Positions 1 through 6,372 of a DNA stretch of 14,620 nucleotides are shown here, piece after piece. Position 1 is the stretch's first letter. Each line of letters opens with the position of its first letter. The notes under the pieces were generated by a model. The model saw only the letters and a program-made list of their open reading frames with translations. It searched no databases and was not told the DNA's origin. Source of the stretch: Bacillota bacterium (GTDB lineage Bacteria > Bacillota > Clostridia > Christensenellales > Aristaeellaceae); the NCBI GenBank assembly GCA_023392755.1, contig JAEWNM010000003.1:1-14620 (forward strand). The letters run 5' to 3'. The translations under genes and the position numbers were made by a program.

Positions 1-453
1 ATACAGGTCAAAATACTGTCCCTGGACAAGGAACGGGAACGTATCCAGCTTGGCTACAAACAGCTTCAGCCCAAGCCCTGGGATGTGGCGGAAGAAAAAT
101 ACGCCGTCGGTTCCGTGGTGGAAGGCAAAGTGGTGCGTATCACCACCTTTGGCGCGTTTGTGGAACTGGAGCCCGGCCTGGATGGCCTGGTGCATATTTC
201 CCAGTGTGCTCTGACCCGCGTGCAGAAGGTGGAAGATGCCGTTAAAGTGGGGCAGAACGTGCGCGTGAAGGTTCTCAAGGTGGAGCCTGCCGAAAAGCGC
301 ATCAGCCTGAGCATACGCGAGGTGCTGGAGGACGAGGCCTTCAACTACAGCCAGGATATACCCGGCGAAGGGGAGTTTGACGCCGCGGCACCCAAGGAAG
401 AGCAGGAAGAGGCCACAGAGGCCGCCGCTGCGGAAGAACCCAAAGCCGAATAA
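1..453 (+). CDS. S1 RNA-binding domain protein, C-terminal fragment (5' end outside window)
   Basis: The reading frame is open from base 1 to a TAA at 451-453, giving 150 residues of a protein that starts upstream. Residues ~1-20 are the end of one S1 (OB-fold) repeat. Residues ~33-108 form a complete S1 repeat, from YAVGSVVEGKVVRI through FGAFVEL and GLVHIS to KRISLSIREV. The last ~40 residues are an acidic, Ala/Glu-rich low-complexity tail. S1 repeats bind single-stranded RNA, as in ribosomal protein S1 (RpsA). In Clostridia this module is often the C-terminal half of an IspH-S1 fusion. The N-terminal part is missing, so RpsA, an IspH-S1 fusion and another multi-S1 protein cannot be told apart. 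A strong terminator follows 14 nt after the stop. Confidence 0.85.
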   Translation: MQVKILSLDKERERIQLGYKQLQPKPWDVAEEKYAVGSVVEGKVVRITTFGAFVELEPGLDGLVHISQCALTRVQKVEDAVKVGQNVRVKVLKVEPAEKRISLSIREVLEDEAFNYSQDIPGEGEFDAAAPKEEQEEATEAAAAEEPKAE

Positions 454-467
454 GCAAACGGATATAT

Positions 468-529
468 GCTGTATCCGGAAAGCGGGCAGGCGTACCCTGC
501 ATGCTTTTCGGATGCAGCTTCTTTTTTTC
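468..529 (+). terminator. Rho-independent terminator after the S1 gene, with possible attenuator architecture
   Basis: A 16-bp outer stem (468-483 with 503-518; two G-U wobbles, otherwise perfect) encloses an inner GCAGG/CCTGC stem. It is followed directly by a T-rich run (TTCTTTTTTT, 519-528). A second, weaker hairpin, CGGATA (459-464) with TATCCG (472-477), overlaps the 5' arm and could not form at the same time. The thiN start lies only 16 nt (ATG) or 34 nt (GTG) past the T-run, leaving little room for a promoter between them. Confidence 0.85.
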
Positions 530-544
530 GGCGGCAAAGAAACA

Positions 545-1195
545 ATGAAGAAGGTGGCAGCCGTGCGGCGGTGCATAATCATACCGGCCTGGGCGCCGGA
601 CGGCATACGGGGCATTGTGGATTTGCGGGAGGATGATTTCATCGTCTGTGCCGACGGGGGGCTGGTGCCGGCACGCAAAGAGAATATTCTGCCCCACGCG
701 CTGGTGGGTGACTTTGACTCCCTTGGAAAAGTGCCCGACGATCTTCCGCCGGGGTGCCGCATCCTCAGGGCTGAACGGGAAAAAAACGAGACGGATACGT
801 TTTTGTGCCTTCAGTGCGGCTTAGGCGCAGGCTGCGGCTCCTTTGTACTGGCGGGGGGGATCGGCGGGCGCCTGGACCATACCGTTGCCAATTTGCAGCT
901 GCTGGTCTATGCGGCCCGACGGGGCATTACCATGTGGATGATGGACAAACACAACCGGGTCACCGCCCTTGAGCCAGGGGAAGTACGCATCCCGCGGGCG
1001 GAGGGCTTCAAGCTTTCGGTGCTGGCTTACGCCGGTTCTTGCGAAGGCGTGACGCTGGAAAACGTGAAATATCCTCTGCGTGACGCGGTGCTTACACAGG
1101 ATTTTCCCTTGGGGATCAGCAATGAATTTGCCGGGTCTGAGGCTGTCATCCGCTTTACGGCAGGCTGCCTGCTGGTTTTTTTGAGCAGGGATTAA
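545..1195 (+). CDS. thiN: Thiamine pyrophosphokinase
   Basis: It transfers pyrophosphate from ATP to thiamine to make thiamine diphosphate in the cytosol. From ATG 545 the product is 216 aa, normal for the family. Visible motifs are CADGG (35-39), GDFDS (55-59), the nucleotide/Mg site KNETDT (80-85), and GGIGGRLDHTVANL (104-117), the family's GGxxGRxDH signature. The C-terminal ~80 residues fit the small beta-rich thiamine-binding domain. The start is uncertain. ATG 545 has only a weak ribosome site, whereas GTG 563 is preceded by GAAGGTGG at good spacing and would give a 210-aa protein with an intact core. The gene sits just past a strong terminator, so expression may depend on read-through or on a promoter inside the S1 gene. 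Confidence 0.9.
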   Translation: MKKVAAVRRCIIIPAWAPDGIRGIVDLREDDFIVCADGGLVPARKENILPHALVGDFDSLGKVPDDLPPGCRILRAEREKNETDTFLCLQCGLGAGCGSFVLAGGIGGRLDHTVANLQLLVYAARRGITMWMMDKHNRVTALEPGEVRIPRAEGFKLSVLAYAGSCEGVTLENVKYPLRDAVLTQDFPLGISNEFAGSEAVIRFTAGCLLVFLSRD

Positions 1196-1266
1196 GCTTG
1201 GCAAGGCTGGAAGGCGGACGATTTCGGGAAAATTGCGCATGAAATTCGTATATACCTGAAAATTTC

Positions 1267-1295
1267 TTGAAGAAAAGCGTCTTTTCTGATAAACT
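1267..1295 (+). promoter_or_regulatory. Predicted sigma-A promoter of purC with an inverted repeat in the spacer
   Basis: The -35 is TTGAAG (1267-1272), followed by a 17-nt spacer and the -10 TAAACT (1290-1295). A TG at 1287-1288 makes an extended -10. A perfect inverted repeat, AGAAAAG-CGT-CTTTTCT (1271-1287), overlaps the end of the -35 and fills most of the spacer, where a repressor could act. It does not resemble the Bacillus PurR box. It lies 53 nt upstream of the purC start. Confidence 0.6.
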
Positions 1296-1347
1296 AAGGG
1301 CCAATCTTTTATGCGGCATACAGGCAGGACGCAAAGGAGCATCGTGC

Positions 1348-2058
1348 ATGAAAATCGGCGGACTGATCCGTGAAGGCAAGGGGAAAAAGATTTTCCAGAC
1401 GGATGACCCGCATCTTCTGGTCGTTCATTTTAAGGATGAAGCTATGGCTTTTCACGGGCTCAAACGCGGGCGGATTGTTGGCAAGGGTGAAATAAACAAC
1501 GAAATATGCTGCCATCTGTTCACGCTGCTGTCCGGCCAGGGAATACCCAATCATTTTGTCAGCAAGCTGGACGCGAGGCAATCGGTCATCAAACGCGTGG
1601 AAATTGTGCCGGTGGCCGTCAAGGTGCGCAATATTGTGGCCGGGAGCCTGGCCAGGCGCATTGGCTACGCGGAGGGAACGCGGCTTAACAGCACCGTGCT
1701 GGAATGCACGTTGAAGGATGAGGAACTGGAATACCCGCTTATCAATGAAACGCACATCCGGGCCATGGGTCTTTGTACGCAGGACGAGTTGGCCGTCATG
1801 TACACTATGGCGCTTAAGATAAACGATATATTGACCGCTTATCTCAAAGACATAGGCATTGAGCTGATCGATTTCAAACTGGAGTTTGGCAGGCTTGACG
1901 GGCAGATCATACTTGCGGATGAAATTTCACCCGACACCTGCCGGTTCTGGGATGCCAGAACCCACGAACCGCTGGACCTGGACCGATTCCGCCGGGACCT
2001 GGGGAACGTGGAGCAGGGGTACCAGGAGATTCTTCACCGGCTGATGGGCATCGGCTGA
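1348..2058 (+). CDS. purC: Phosphoribosylaminoimidazole-succinocarboxamide synthase (SAICAR synthetase)
   Basis: It joins aspartate to CAIR using ATP in de novo purine synthesis. The product is 236 aa, the usual length of the bacterial single-domain form. ATG 1348 is chosen because AAAGGAG lies 8 nt upstream; the longer in-frame extension overlaps the promoter. Family landmarks are REGKGKKIF (8-16), the RN-x-x-AGS signature region (94-100), LIDFKLEFG (173-181), DEISPDTCRFWD (191-202) and DRFRRDLG (212-219). Several positions depart from E. coli PurC as I recall it: PVAVKVRN for PVECVVRN, EYPL for the DP motif, and LDLDRFR for MDKDRFR. The gene stands alone, with no other pur gene nearby. It is clearly this family; catalytic equivalence is likely but these changes deserve checking. 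Confidence 0.92.
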   Translation: MKIGGLIREGKGKKIFQTDDPHLLVVHFKDEAMAFHGLKRGRIVGKGEINNEICCHLFTLLSGQGIPNHFVSKLDARQSVIKRVEIVPVAVKVRNIVAGSLARRIGYAEGTRLNSTVLECTLKDEELEYPLINETHIRAMGLCTQDELAVMYTMALKINDILTAYLKDIGIELIDFKLEFGRLDGQIILADEISPDTCRFWDARTHEPLDLDRFRRDLGNVEQGYQEILHRLMGIG

Positions 2059-2061
2059 TGC

Positions 2062-2079
2062 TATGTAAAATATGTAAAA
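2062..2079. repeat. Two perfect tandem copies of a 9-bp AT-rich unit
   Basis: TATGTAAAA occurs twice back to back (2062-2070 and 2071-2079), starting 4 nt after the purC stop and ending 11 nt before the terminator hairpin. No function is evident; it may be chance slippage. Confidence 0.5.
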
Positions 2080-2090
2080 TTGCGGTTTGA

Positions 2091-2131
2091 GGCGGCTGGA
2101 AATAAGCGTTCCGTTGATGCCGCCCTTTTTT
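2091..2131 (+). terminator. Rho-independent terminator of purC
   Basis: GGCGGC (2091-2096) pairs with GCCGCC (2119-2124). A smaller GGAA/TTCC pairing lies inside. The stem is followed by C and six T (2125-2131). It separates purC from the glycosidase gene, whose start is 47 nt further on, so that gene probably has its own promoter; none was convincingly visible. Confidence 0.75.
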
Positions 2132-2178
2132 CATGGTATGCTCAGTAGGTTTACTGCCTGATGAAACGAGGAAGAGAC

Positions 2179-3114
2179 ATGAAACGTTTGCTGTCGTTAC
2201 TGGTCCTTATGACGCTTCTTTTTCCGGCGGCCTTTGGGTATGCTGCGGAAGGGAATTTTCCCGAGCTGGACGCGGAAGGTTTTTTGGGGGAAGGCGAATT
2301 TGTTTACCAAAACGAAAAGGACGGCGTGTGGCGTTACGCATCCGCAACGCTGAAGGTTGAAATATTCCGCAAATATGACAAGGGAAAGAACCTTACCTGG
2401 TATGAGGCGGAAATCCATAGCCGCGACGGGGATGTTTTCCGCTGTATCCCCAACGATCCGGAGGAACGCGTAAACAGTGAGGACTGGCCCGCCAACGTTG
2501 CCAAAAAAAACGGCACCGTATTTGCCGTTAACAGTGATTTTGCCCATTTACGGCTCAGGCAGAAGCAGCGTGCCGGCATCCTCATACGGGATGGTAAAAT
2601 TTTGGCAGAAAAAACACTGGCCCACAACAAGGGCACCTTTCCAAACCTGGACAACATGGCGCTGTATCCCGACGGGCGCATGGAGGTATATGCCTCCGAT
2701 GCCCATACGGCGCAGGAGTATCTGGAAATGGGCGCGCTGGATGTGCTGGCTTTCGGCCCCTATTTGATTATGGATGGGGAGCTGAATGAAGCGGCGCTGA
2801 AAAAATATGGCAGAAGCAGCGCACCGCGTACGGCGGTGGGCATGGTGGAACCGGGCCATTACTTTGCCATGATGCTGGAAGGCCGCCACAGCAAGAGCCG
2901 TGGCGCGGGGATTTCCTTCCTTGCGGAAATGCTTTTGGAAAAGGGCTGCCGGACAGGCTTCAATCTGGACGGGGGACAAACGGCTACCATGGTATTCATG
3001 GGTGAGCAAATCATTCATGTGGGGAAAACATCAGGCACCAACGCCAGCGCCCGGCGCGCATCGGAAATACTGGGCATCGGCACGTCCCTGCAGGTTGACA
3101 AGCCGGAAAAATAG
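2179..3114 (+). CDS. Secreted phosphodiester glycosidase family protein (NAGPA/DUF2233-like)
   Basis: The product is 311 aa. ATG 2179 is chosen because GAGGAAG lies just upstream and it opens directly with a signal peptide; an in-frame ATG at 2161 lacks a ribosome site. Residues 1-22 have a basic MKR start, a hydrophobic core and an Ala-x-Ala-like end (GYAA), so export is expected. No LPXTG or C-terminal membrane anchor is seen. Family hallmarks are AVNSDF (116-121), AGILIRDGK (132-140), FGPYLIMDGE (192-201), PRTAVG (216-221) and NLDGGQTATM (262-271). The family includes the mammalian enzyme that removes GlcNAc from phosphodiester-linked mannose. Bacterial members are thought to act on glycosyl-phosphodiesters, often with unknown substrates. 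The motif NLDGGQTATM differs slightly from the common NLDGGGSSTM. The exact substrate is unknown. Confidence 0.85.
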   Translation: MKRLLSLLVLMTLLFPAAFGYAAEGNFPELDAEGFLGEGEFVYQNEKDGVWRYASATLKVEIFRKYDKGKNLTWYEAEIHSRDGDVFRCIPNDPEERVNSEDWPANVAKKNGTVFAVNSDFAHLRLRQKQRAGILIRDGKILAEKTLAHNKGTFPNLDNMALYPDGRMEVYASDAHTAQEYLEMGALDVLAFGPYLIMDGELNEAALKKYGRSSAPRTAVGMVEPGHYFAMMLEGRHSKSRGAGISFLAEMLLEKGCRTGFNLDGGQTATMVFMGEQIIHVGKTSGTNASARRASEILGIGTSLQVDKPEK

Positions 3115-3122
3115 AATTTGCA

Positions 3123-3145
3123 GCCGCCGGCATGACACCGGCGGC
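3123..3145. terminator. Bidirectional hairpin terminator between convergent genes
   Basis: A perfect 8-bp GC stem, GCCGCCGG (3123-3130) with CCGGCGGC (3138-3145), closes a 7-nt loop. It lies 8 nt after the glycosidase stop and 15 nt beyond the stop of the convergent collagen-like gene. The T-tracts are modest on both sides, somewhat better on the minus strand (ATTCTATTTTT). Confidence 0.7.
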
Positions 3146-3160
3146 CTTATCATTGCTTGT

Positions 3161-4333
3161 TTACAACAGGCCAACCTCAGTAATAATCATGTTGGCTTGT
3201 ACTGAAGTGCCCGCGAGTACGATTGAAGCGCCTGTGACATTGACAAGGTTAATAGTAGCGGGCGTTACAACGACGGTGATCAGGGCACTGCCATTGATTT
3301 GTCCTGTAATGGTAGGCGCGGTGCCGATCACACCGCCGATTCCATTGACCTCAACAGCGAAGGCCAGATTGATCGGGCCATCAGAGCCATCAACGGCAAC
3401 CCACCAGGTAACGTAGTAGTTGCCGGGAGCGGTGATGGTGAAATCGCCTGTAGCCAGGTTATAGCTGATGTCATTGGCTTGGTCATTGGTGATCGTATCA
3501 AAGACAATTGGGTCGCCGTCGGCTATCAAAGCGCCGCCGGAGGCCAGCAGCTGCGTCTGAATACCCAGGAGGATATTGGCCGGACCGGTGGGCCCAGTAT
3601 CGCCGGTGGGTCCAGTAGGCCCAGTAGGCCCTGTTGGGCCGGTGGGCCCGGTAGGACCAGTGTCACCGGTAGGCCCGGTTGGGCCTGTGTCGCCGGTAGG
3701 TCCAGTCGGCCCGGTAGGTCCTGTAGGTCCTGTAGGTCCGGTGGGCCCGGTAGGTCCGGTTGCGCCCGTAGCACCTGTGGCTCCTGTAGGCCCGGTTGCG
3801 CCTGTAGCTCCGGTGGCCCCGGTTGCGCCCGTAGCACCTGTAGCGCCTGTGGCACCCGTTGCGCCGGTCGGTCCTGCAGCGCCGGTAGCCCCTGTGGGCC
3901 CGGTGGGTCCTGTAGGCCCTGTGGGTCCGGTCGGTCCGGCGGCGCCGGTAGCGCCTGTGGCACCGGCAGGCCCTGTAGGCCCTGTAGGCCCGGTCGGCCC
4001 TGTGGGTCCGGTCGGCCCAGTCGGCCCTATTGGGCCTCTACATCCCATAGGCCCGGGGTGGCCCGGAGGTCCTGGAGGTCCCGGAGGTCCCGGAGGGCCT
4101 GGGATGCAGTGGGAGGGCGGGCAAGGCGGGCAGGGAGGACAGGGAGGACAGGCAGGAGATGAGGGGCAGGGCGGATACGGCGGGTACGGAGGAGTGGGCG
4201 GCCCGGGTGGGCAGGACATTACAGGACGTATATCGGGCACCGGACAGGGGGGCGGGTAGCAGGGATGGCGGCCTGGGCCGTAGCGTCCCGGGCCGACACC
4301 CTGGGGCACATAATGGTAATTGGGATTTCTCAT
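3161..4333 (-). CDS. BclA-like collagen-repeat protein, probable spore surface (exosporium/coat) protein
   Basis: The product is 390 aa. ATG at 4333-4331 is chosen because GAGGA lies 6 nt upstream; the TTG six bases earlier almost touches that site. Three regions are visible. Residues 1-78 are Pro-rich and Cys-rich (nine Cys, including the CPPCPPCPPCPP run at 62-73). Residues 79-252 hold 58 uninterrupted G-X-Y triplets, starting GPP then mostly GPT, GAT and GDT. Residues 253-390 form a Cys-free beta-rich globular domain like the trimerising C-terminal domain of BclA proteins (YNLATGDFTITAPGNYYVTWWV segment). There is no signal peptide, as expected for a protein assembled on the spore from the mother cell. 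Threonine-rich triplets are typical O-glycosylation sites in Bacillus and C. difficile BclA. A sigma-K-like promoter supports a late sporulation role. Exact location is inference. Confidence 0.85.
   Translation of the reverse strand: MRNPNYHYVPQGVGPGRYGPGRHPCYPPPCPVPDIRPVMSCPPGPPTPPYPPYPPCPSSPACPPCPPCPPCPPSHCIPGPPGPPGPPGPPGHPGPMGCRGPIGPTGPTGPTGPTGPTGPTGPAGATGATGAAGPTGPTGPTGPTGPTGATGAAGPTGATGATGATGATGATGATGATGATGPTGATGATGATGPTGPTGPTGPTGPTGPTGPTGDTGPTGPTGDTGPTGPTGPTGPTGPTGPTGDTGPTGPANILLGIQTQLLASGGALIADGDPIVFDTITNDQANDISYNLATGDFTITAPGNYYVTWWVAVDGSDGPINLAFAVEVNGIGGVIGTAPTITGQINGSALITVVVTPATINLVNVTGASIVLAGTSVQANMIITEVGLL
3578..4099 (-). repeat. Collagen-type G-X-Y coding repeat tract
   Basis: This 522-bp stretch encodes 58 consecutive G-X-Y triplets: about four GPP, then long GPT runs, a block of eight successive GAT triplets, and GDT interspersed near the 3' end. 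The 9-nt periodicity with mixed synonymous codons makes it prone to slippage or recombination and to assembly error. It also opens long false reading frames on the plus strand. Confidence 0.95.
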
Positions 4334-4359
4334 ATACAATCCTCATTCTTCTGCGAAAT

Positions 4360-4378
4360 TTGGATGAACTCCATCCAA
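4360..4378 (-). other. Hairpin in the 5' leader of the collagen-like mRNA
   Basis: A perfect 7-bp stem TTGGATG/CATCCAA with a 5-nt loop sits immediately downstream of the sigma-K-like -10, so it would lie at or very near the transcript's 5' end. Such hairpins can stabilise mRNA; here that role is inference. Confidence 0.45.
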
Positions 4379-4382
4379 TGTT

Positions 4383-4410
4383 TACATTATGCGGACAAGA
4401 AGGCATGTGT
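4383..4410 (-). promoter_or_regulatory. Predicted sigma-K-type promoter of the collagen-like gene
   Basis: Reading the minus strand, CATAATGTA (4391-4383) matches the sigma-K -10 consensus CATANNNTA exactly. ACAC lies 15 nt upstream (4410-4407), supplying the short AC -35 element at 15 or 17 nt spacing. The -10 ends 49 nt before the start codon. Sigma-K directs late mother-cell transcription, including coat and exosporium genes. Confidence 0.55.
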
Positions 4411-4415
4411 TCCCC

Positions 4416-4436
4416 TGCACGTATTTCAAGCGTGCA
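4416..4436. promoter_or_regulatory. Inverted repeat upstream of the collagen-like promoter
   Basis: TGCACG (4416-4421), a 9-nt spacer and CGTGCA (4431-4436) form a perfect dyad just upstream of the sigma-K-like -35 and about 65 nt before the yicC -35. The 15-bp centre-to-centre spacing could suit a dimeric regulator, but the repeat may be chance. Confidence 0.25.
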
Positions 4437-4501
4437 AAAAGGTGCGCCTGTTCAGGGCGTATGCACAATGGCAGGAATTTCGAAAAAACGCGGCGGATGG
4501 C

Positions 4502-4530
4502 TTTTCAGGCCGTATTGCCTGTGGTATAAT
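4502..4530 (+). promoter_or_regulatory. Sigma-A promoter of the yicC-remA-gmk-rpoZ-coaBC operon
   Basis: The -10 is TATAAT (4525-4530), a perfect consensus, preceded by TG at 4522-4523 (extended -10). The -35 is TTTTCA (4502-4507) at exactly 17 nt. It lies 33 nt upstream of the yicC start. It suggests constitutive housekeeping expression of the operon. Confidence 0.8.
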
Positions 4531-4563
4531 ATATAACTTGAGGAAGGTTTCGGAGGACGTTTG

Positions 4564-5436
4564 ATGCGCAGCATGACGGGGTACGGCCGAAGGCAATTTG
4601 CGGCGGATGGCCGTGAGATGACAGTGGAAGTGAAAACGGTTAATCACCGTTTTTTGGACATAGGATTCCGCATGCCCAGGAACCTGAGCTTTCTGGAAGA
4701 GCCGATCCGCGCCCGGTTGTCCGCGGTATTGAAAAGGGGCCACGCGGATGTTTTTATCAGCTACCGCAACAACCGGGAGGATGCCCGGGAAGTCTCGGTG
4801 GATGAACCGCTGCTATGTGCTTACAAGCAGGCGCTATGCCGTATGGCCTCCATTTCAGAAGCCGGCGATGACATTGCCCTGTCGCATTTTGCCGCTTTGC
4901 CGGATGTGCTTCGCGTTGCCGAACGGGAGGAAGATAGGGATGCCGTGACAGGCCTTATGGCAAAAACGCTGGAGTCTGTTCTTTGGGACGTCGTTAATAT
5001 GCGGGAAGAGGAAGGGCTGGCCCTTAGGGAGGACTTGGAATCCCACTTGAAACAGCTTGAGCAATATGCTGCGAAAATTGCCCAAAAGGCTCCCGGCGTG
5101 GCACACCTCTACCGCGAGCGCCTGGAAGCAAGGCTCGCTGAAATGGCCGTTACGGTTGTGGAGCCACAGCGCCTGGCCCAGGAGGTGGCCCTTTTTGCAG
5201 ACCGGTGCGCCATTGACGAGGAACTTTCAAGGCTTTCCTCCCATATCCAGCAAATGCGCGGCTGCCTCGGCGGTGACGGTGAGGCGGGCAGAAAGCTTGA
5301 TTTTCTGGTGCAGGAGCTGAACCGTGAAGTCAATACCATAGGCTCCAAGGCGGCAGATGCGGAGATAACCAACTGGGTCGTTGCGGCCAAGTGTGAAATA
5401 GAAAAGCTCAGGGAACAGGTGCAGAATATTGAATAG
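4564..5436 (+). CDS. yicC: YicC family endoribonuclease
   Basis: The product is 290 aa, the standard length. ATG 4564 follows GGAGG by 7 nt; a TTG directly before it is less likely. The N-terminus MRSMTGYGR is the family signature. The C-terminal DUF1732 domain is well conserved: EELSRLSSHIQ, GRKLDFLVQELNRE, NTIGSKAAD and a final EKLREQVQNIE. YicC proteins in E. coli and Bacillus (YloC) are reported to have endoribonuclease activity affecting RNA turnover. It is the first gene of the conserved Bacillota operon. A small hairpin (CGGGC-AATA-GCCCG, 5437-5450) directly follows its stop and lies just upstream of the next ribosome site. Confidence 0.9.
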   Translation: MRSMTGYGRRQFAADGREMTVEVKTVNHRFLDIGFRMPRNLSFLEEPIRARLSAVLKRGHADVFISYRNNREDAREVSVDEPLLCAYKQALCRMASISEAGDDIALSHFAALPDVLRVAEREEDRDAVTGLMAKTLESVLWDVVNMREEEGLALREDLESHLKQLEQYAAKIAQKAPGVAHLYRERLEARLAEMAVTVVEPQRLAQEVALFADRCAIDEELSRLSSHIQQMRGCLGGDGEAGRKLDFLVQELNREVNTIGSKAADAEITNWVVAAKCEIEKLREQVQNIE

Positions 5437-5465
5437 CGGGCAATAGCCCGGGAAAGAGGGACAGG

Positions 5466-5741
5466 ATGGGGCCCAAGCTTATCAATATCGGCTTTGGCAA
5501 CATGGTTTCCGCCACCAGGCTGATCGCTATCATCAGCCCCGAATCCGCACCTGTCAAGCGCTTGGTACAGGACGCCAGGGAAAGCGGGCGGCTGATAGAC
5601 GCCACATATGGCAGGCGCACCAGGGCGGTCATTGTCATGGACAGCGACCATGTGGTGCTTTCCCCTGTACAGCCTGAAACGGTGGCCAACCGCTTAAGCA
5701 CGCGGGAAACATCGTCCGGCGAGGACGAAGGAGAGGAATAG
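5466..5741 (+). CDS. remA: RemA-like DUF370 regulatory protein
   Basis: The product is 91 aa with the compact DUF370 core (KLINIGFGN, then RLIAIISPESAPVKRLVQDA, then GRLIDATYGRRTRAVIVMDS) and an acidic C-terminal tail. B. subtilis RemA is a DNA-binding activator of biofilm matrix and osmoprotection genes. In Clostridia, DUF370 proteins sit in this same operon with less-defined roles. GAAAGAGGG lies just before the start. It is 29 nt after yicC and 4 nt before gmk, so these genes are almost certainly co-transcribed. The RemA name rests on family and synteny; the targets are unknown. Confidence 0.85.
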   Translation: MGPKLINIGFGNMVSATRLIAIISPESAPVKRLVQDARESGRLIDATYGRRTRAVIVMDSDHVVLSPVQPETVANRLSTRETSSGEDEGEE

Positions 5742-5745
5742 GGGA

Positions 5746-6351
5746 ATGCAGGTACAAAGAAAGGGCATGCTTCTGGTTATTTCCGGGCCTTCGGGAACGG
5801 GAAAGGGAACGCTGGCGCAGAGGCTTTTGAAGGAGGACCCCAGTTTCCGTTTTTCTGTCAGCGTTACGACGCGGGCGCAGCGCAGCAACGAGACGGAGGG
5901 CATTCATTATCATTTTATCTCCGACGAACGCTTTGATCAGCTATTGGCGGAAGATGCCTTTCTGGAACACGCCGTGGTGCACGGGCACCGGTACGGAACA
6001 CTGAAATCCCAGGTGTATGAGAGCATTTGCCGGGGGGAAAACATACTGCTGGATATCGATCCCCAGGGCGCCCGCAAGGTGATGGACAAGGAGCGGGAAT
6101 GCGTGACCGTGTTCATACTGCCGCCCAGCTACAAGGCGCTGGAGGTGCGGCTTCACACCAGGAACACGGATGATCCGGTGGAGATCAGGCGGCGCCTTGG
6201 CAATGCCCGGGGTGAGATTGAGCAGTTGTCGCGCTACCAGTACGCGGTGGTCAACGACGAGCTTGACTTGGCCTACGAGCAGCTGTATAGCATCGTGACC
6301 GCCGAAAAACAAAGGACAATCCGCTTTTTCCCGACCGTGGCGGAAGAATAG
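5746..6351 (+). CDS. gmk: Guanylate kinase
   Basis: It phosphorylates GMP to GDP using ATP. The product is 201 aa. The P-loop GPSGTGKGT is at 14-22, TTR at 41-43 begins the GMP-binding region, ILLDIDPQGA matches the conserved LDIDxQGA segment, and RLGNARGEIE is in the lid region. In the GMP loop the usual R-PGE pattern reads RSNET (46-50), keeping the Arg and Glu but replacing Pro-Gly. ATG 5746 follows remA by 4 nt. An in-frame ATG at 5767 would still leave the P-loop intact, but its ribosome site is no better. Confidence 0.94.
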   Translation: MQVQRKGMLLVISGPSGTGKGTLAQRLLKEDPSFRFSVSVTTRAQRSNETEGIHYHFISDERFDQLLAEDAFLEHAVVHGHRYGTLKSQVYESICRGENILLDIDPQGARKVMDKERECVTVFILPPSYKALEVRLHTRNTDDPVEIRRRLGNARGEIEQLSRYQYAVVNDELDLAYEQLYSIVTAEKQRTIRFFPTVAEE

Positions 6352-6372
6352 AAGCTTGAGGAGGAAATAAAC

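Noticed and set aside
377..544. N-terminal extension of thiN back to 377
   Set aside because: It would run through the end of the S1 gene in another frame and through the terminator hairpin, and the extra residues match nothing in the family.
1196..1347. Riboswitch or other structured RNA before purC
   Set aside because: No purine-riboswitch or PRPP/ppGpp-type core could be recognised in the 152-nt gap; only the promoter and the dyad were supportable.
3299..4259. Long plus-strand reading frames opposite the collagen-like gene, including one encoding a Pro-Val-Gly-Pro repeat
   Set aside because: They are mirror images of the G-X-Y repeat: the 9-nt periodic, GC-rich tract leaves antisense frames free of stops. 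They lack ribosome sites and known domains, while the minus-strand protein has all three expected BclA-like regions.
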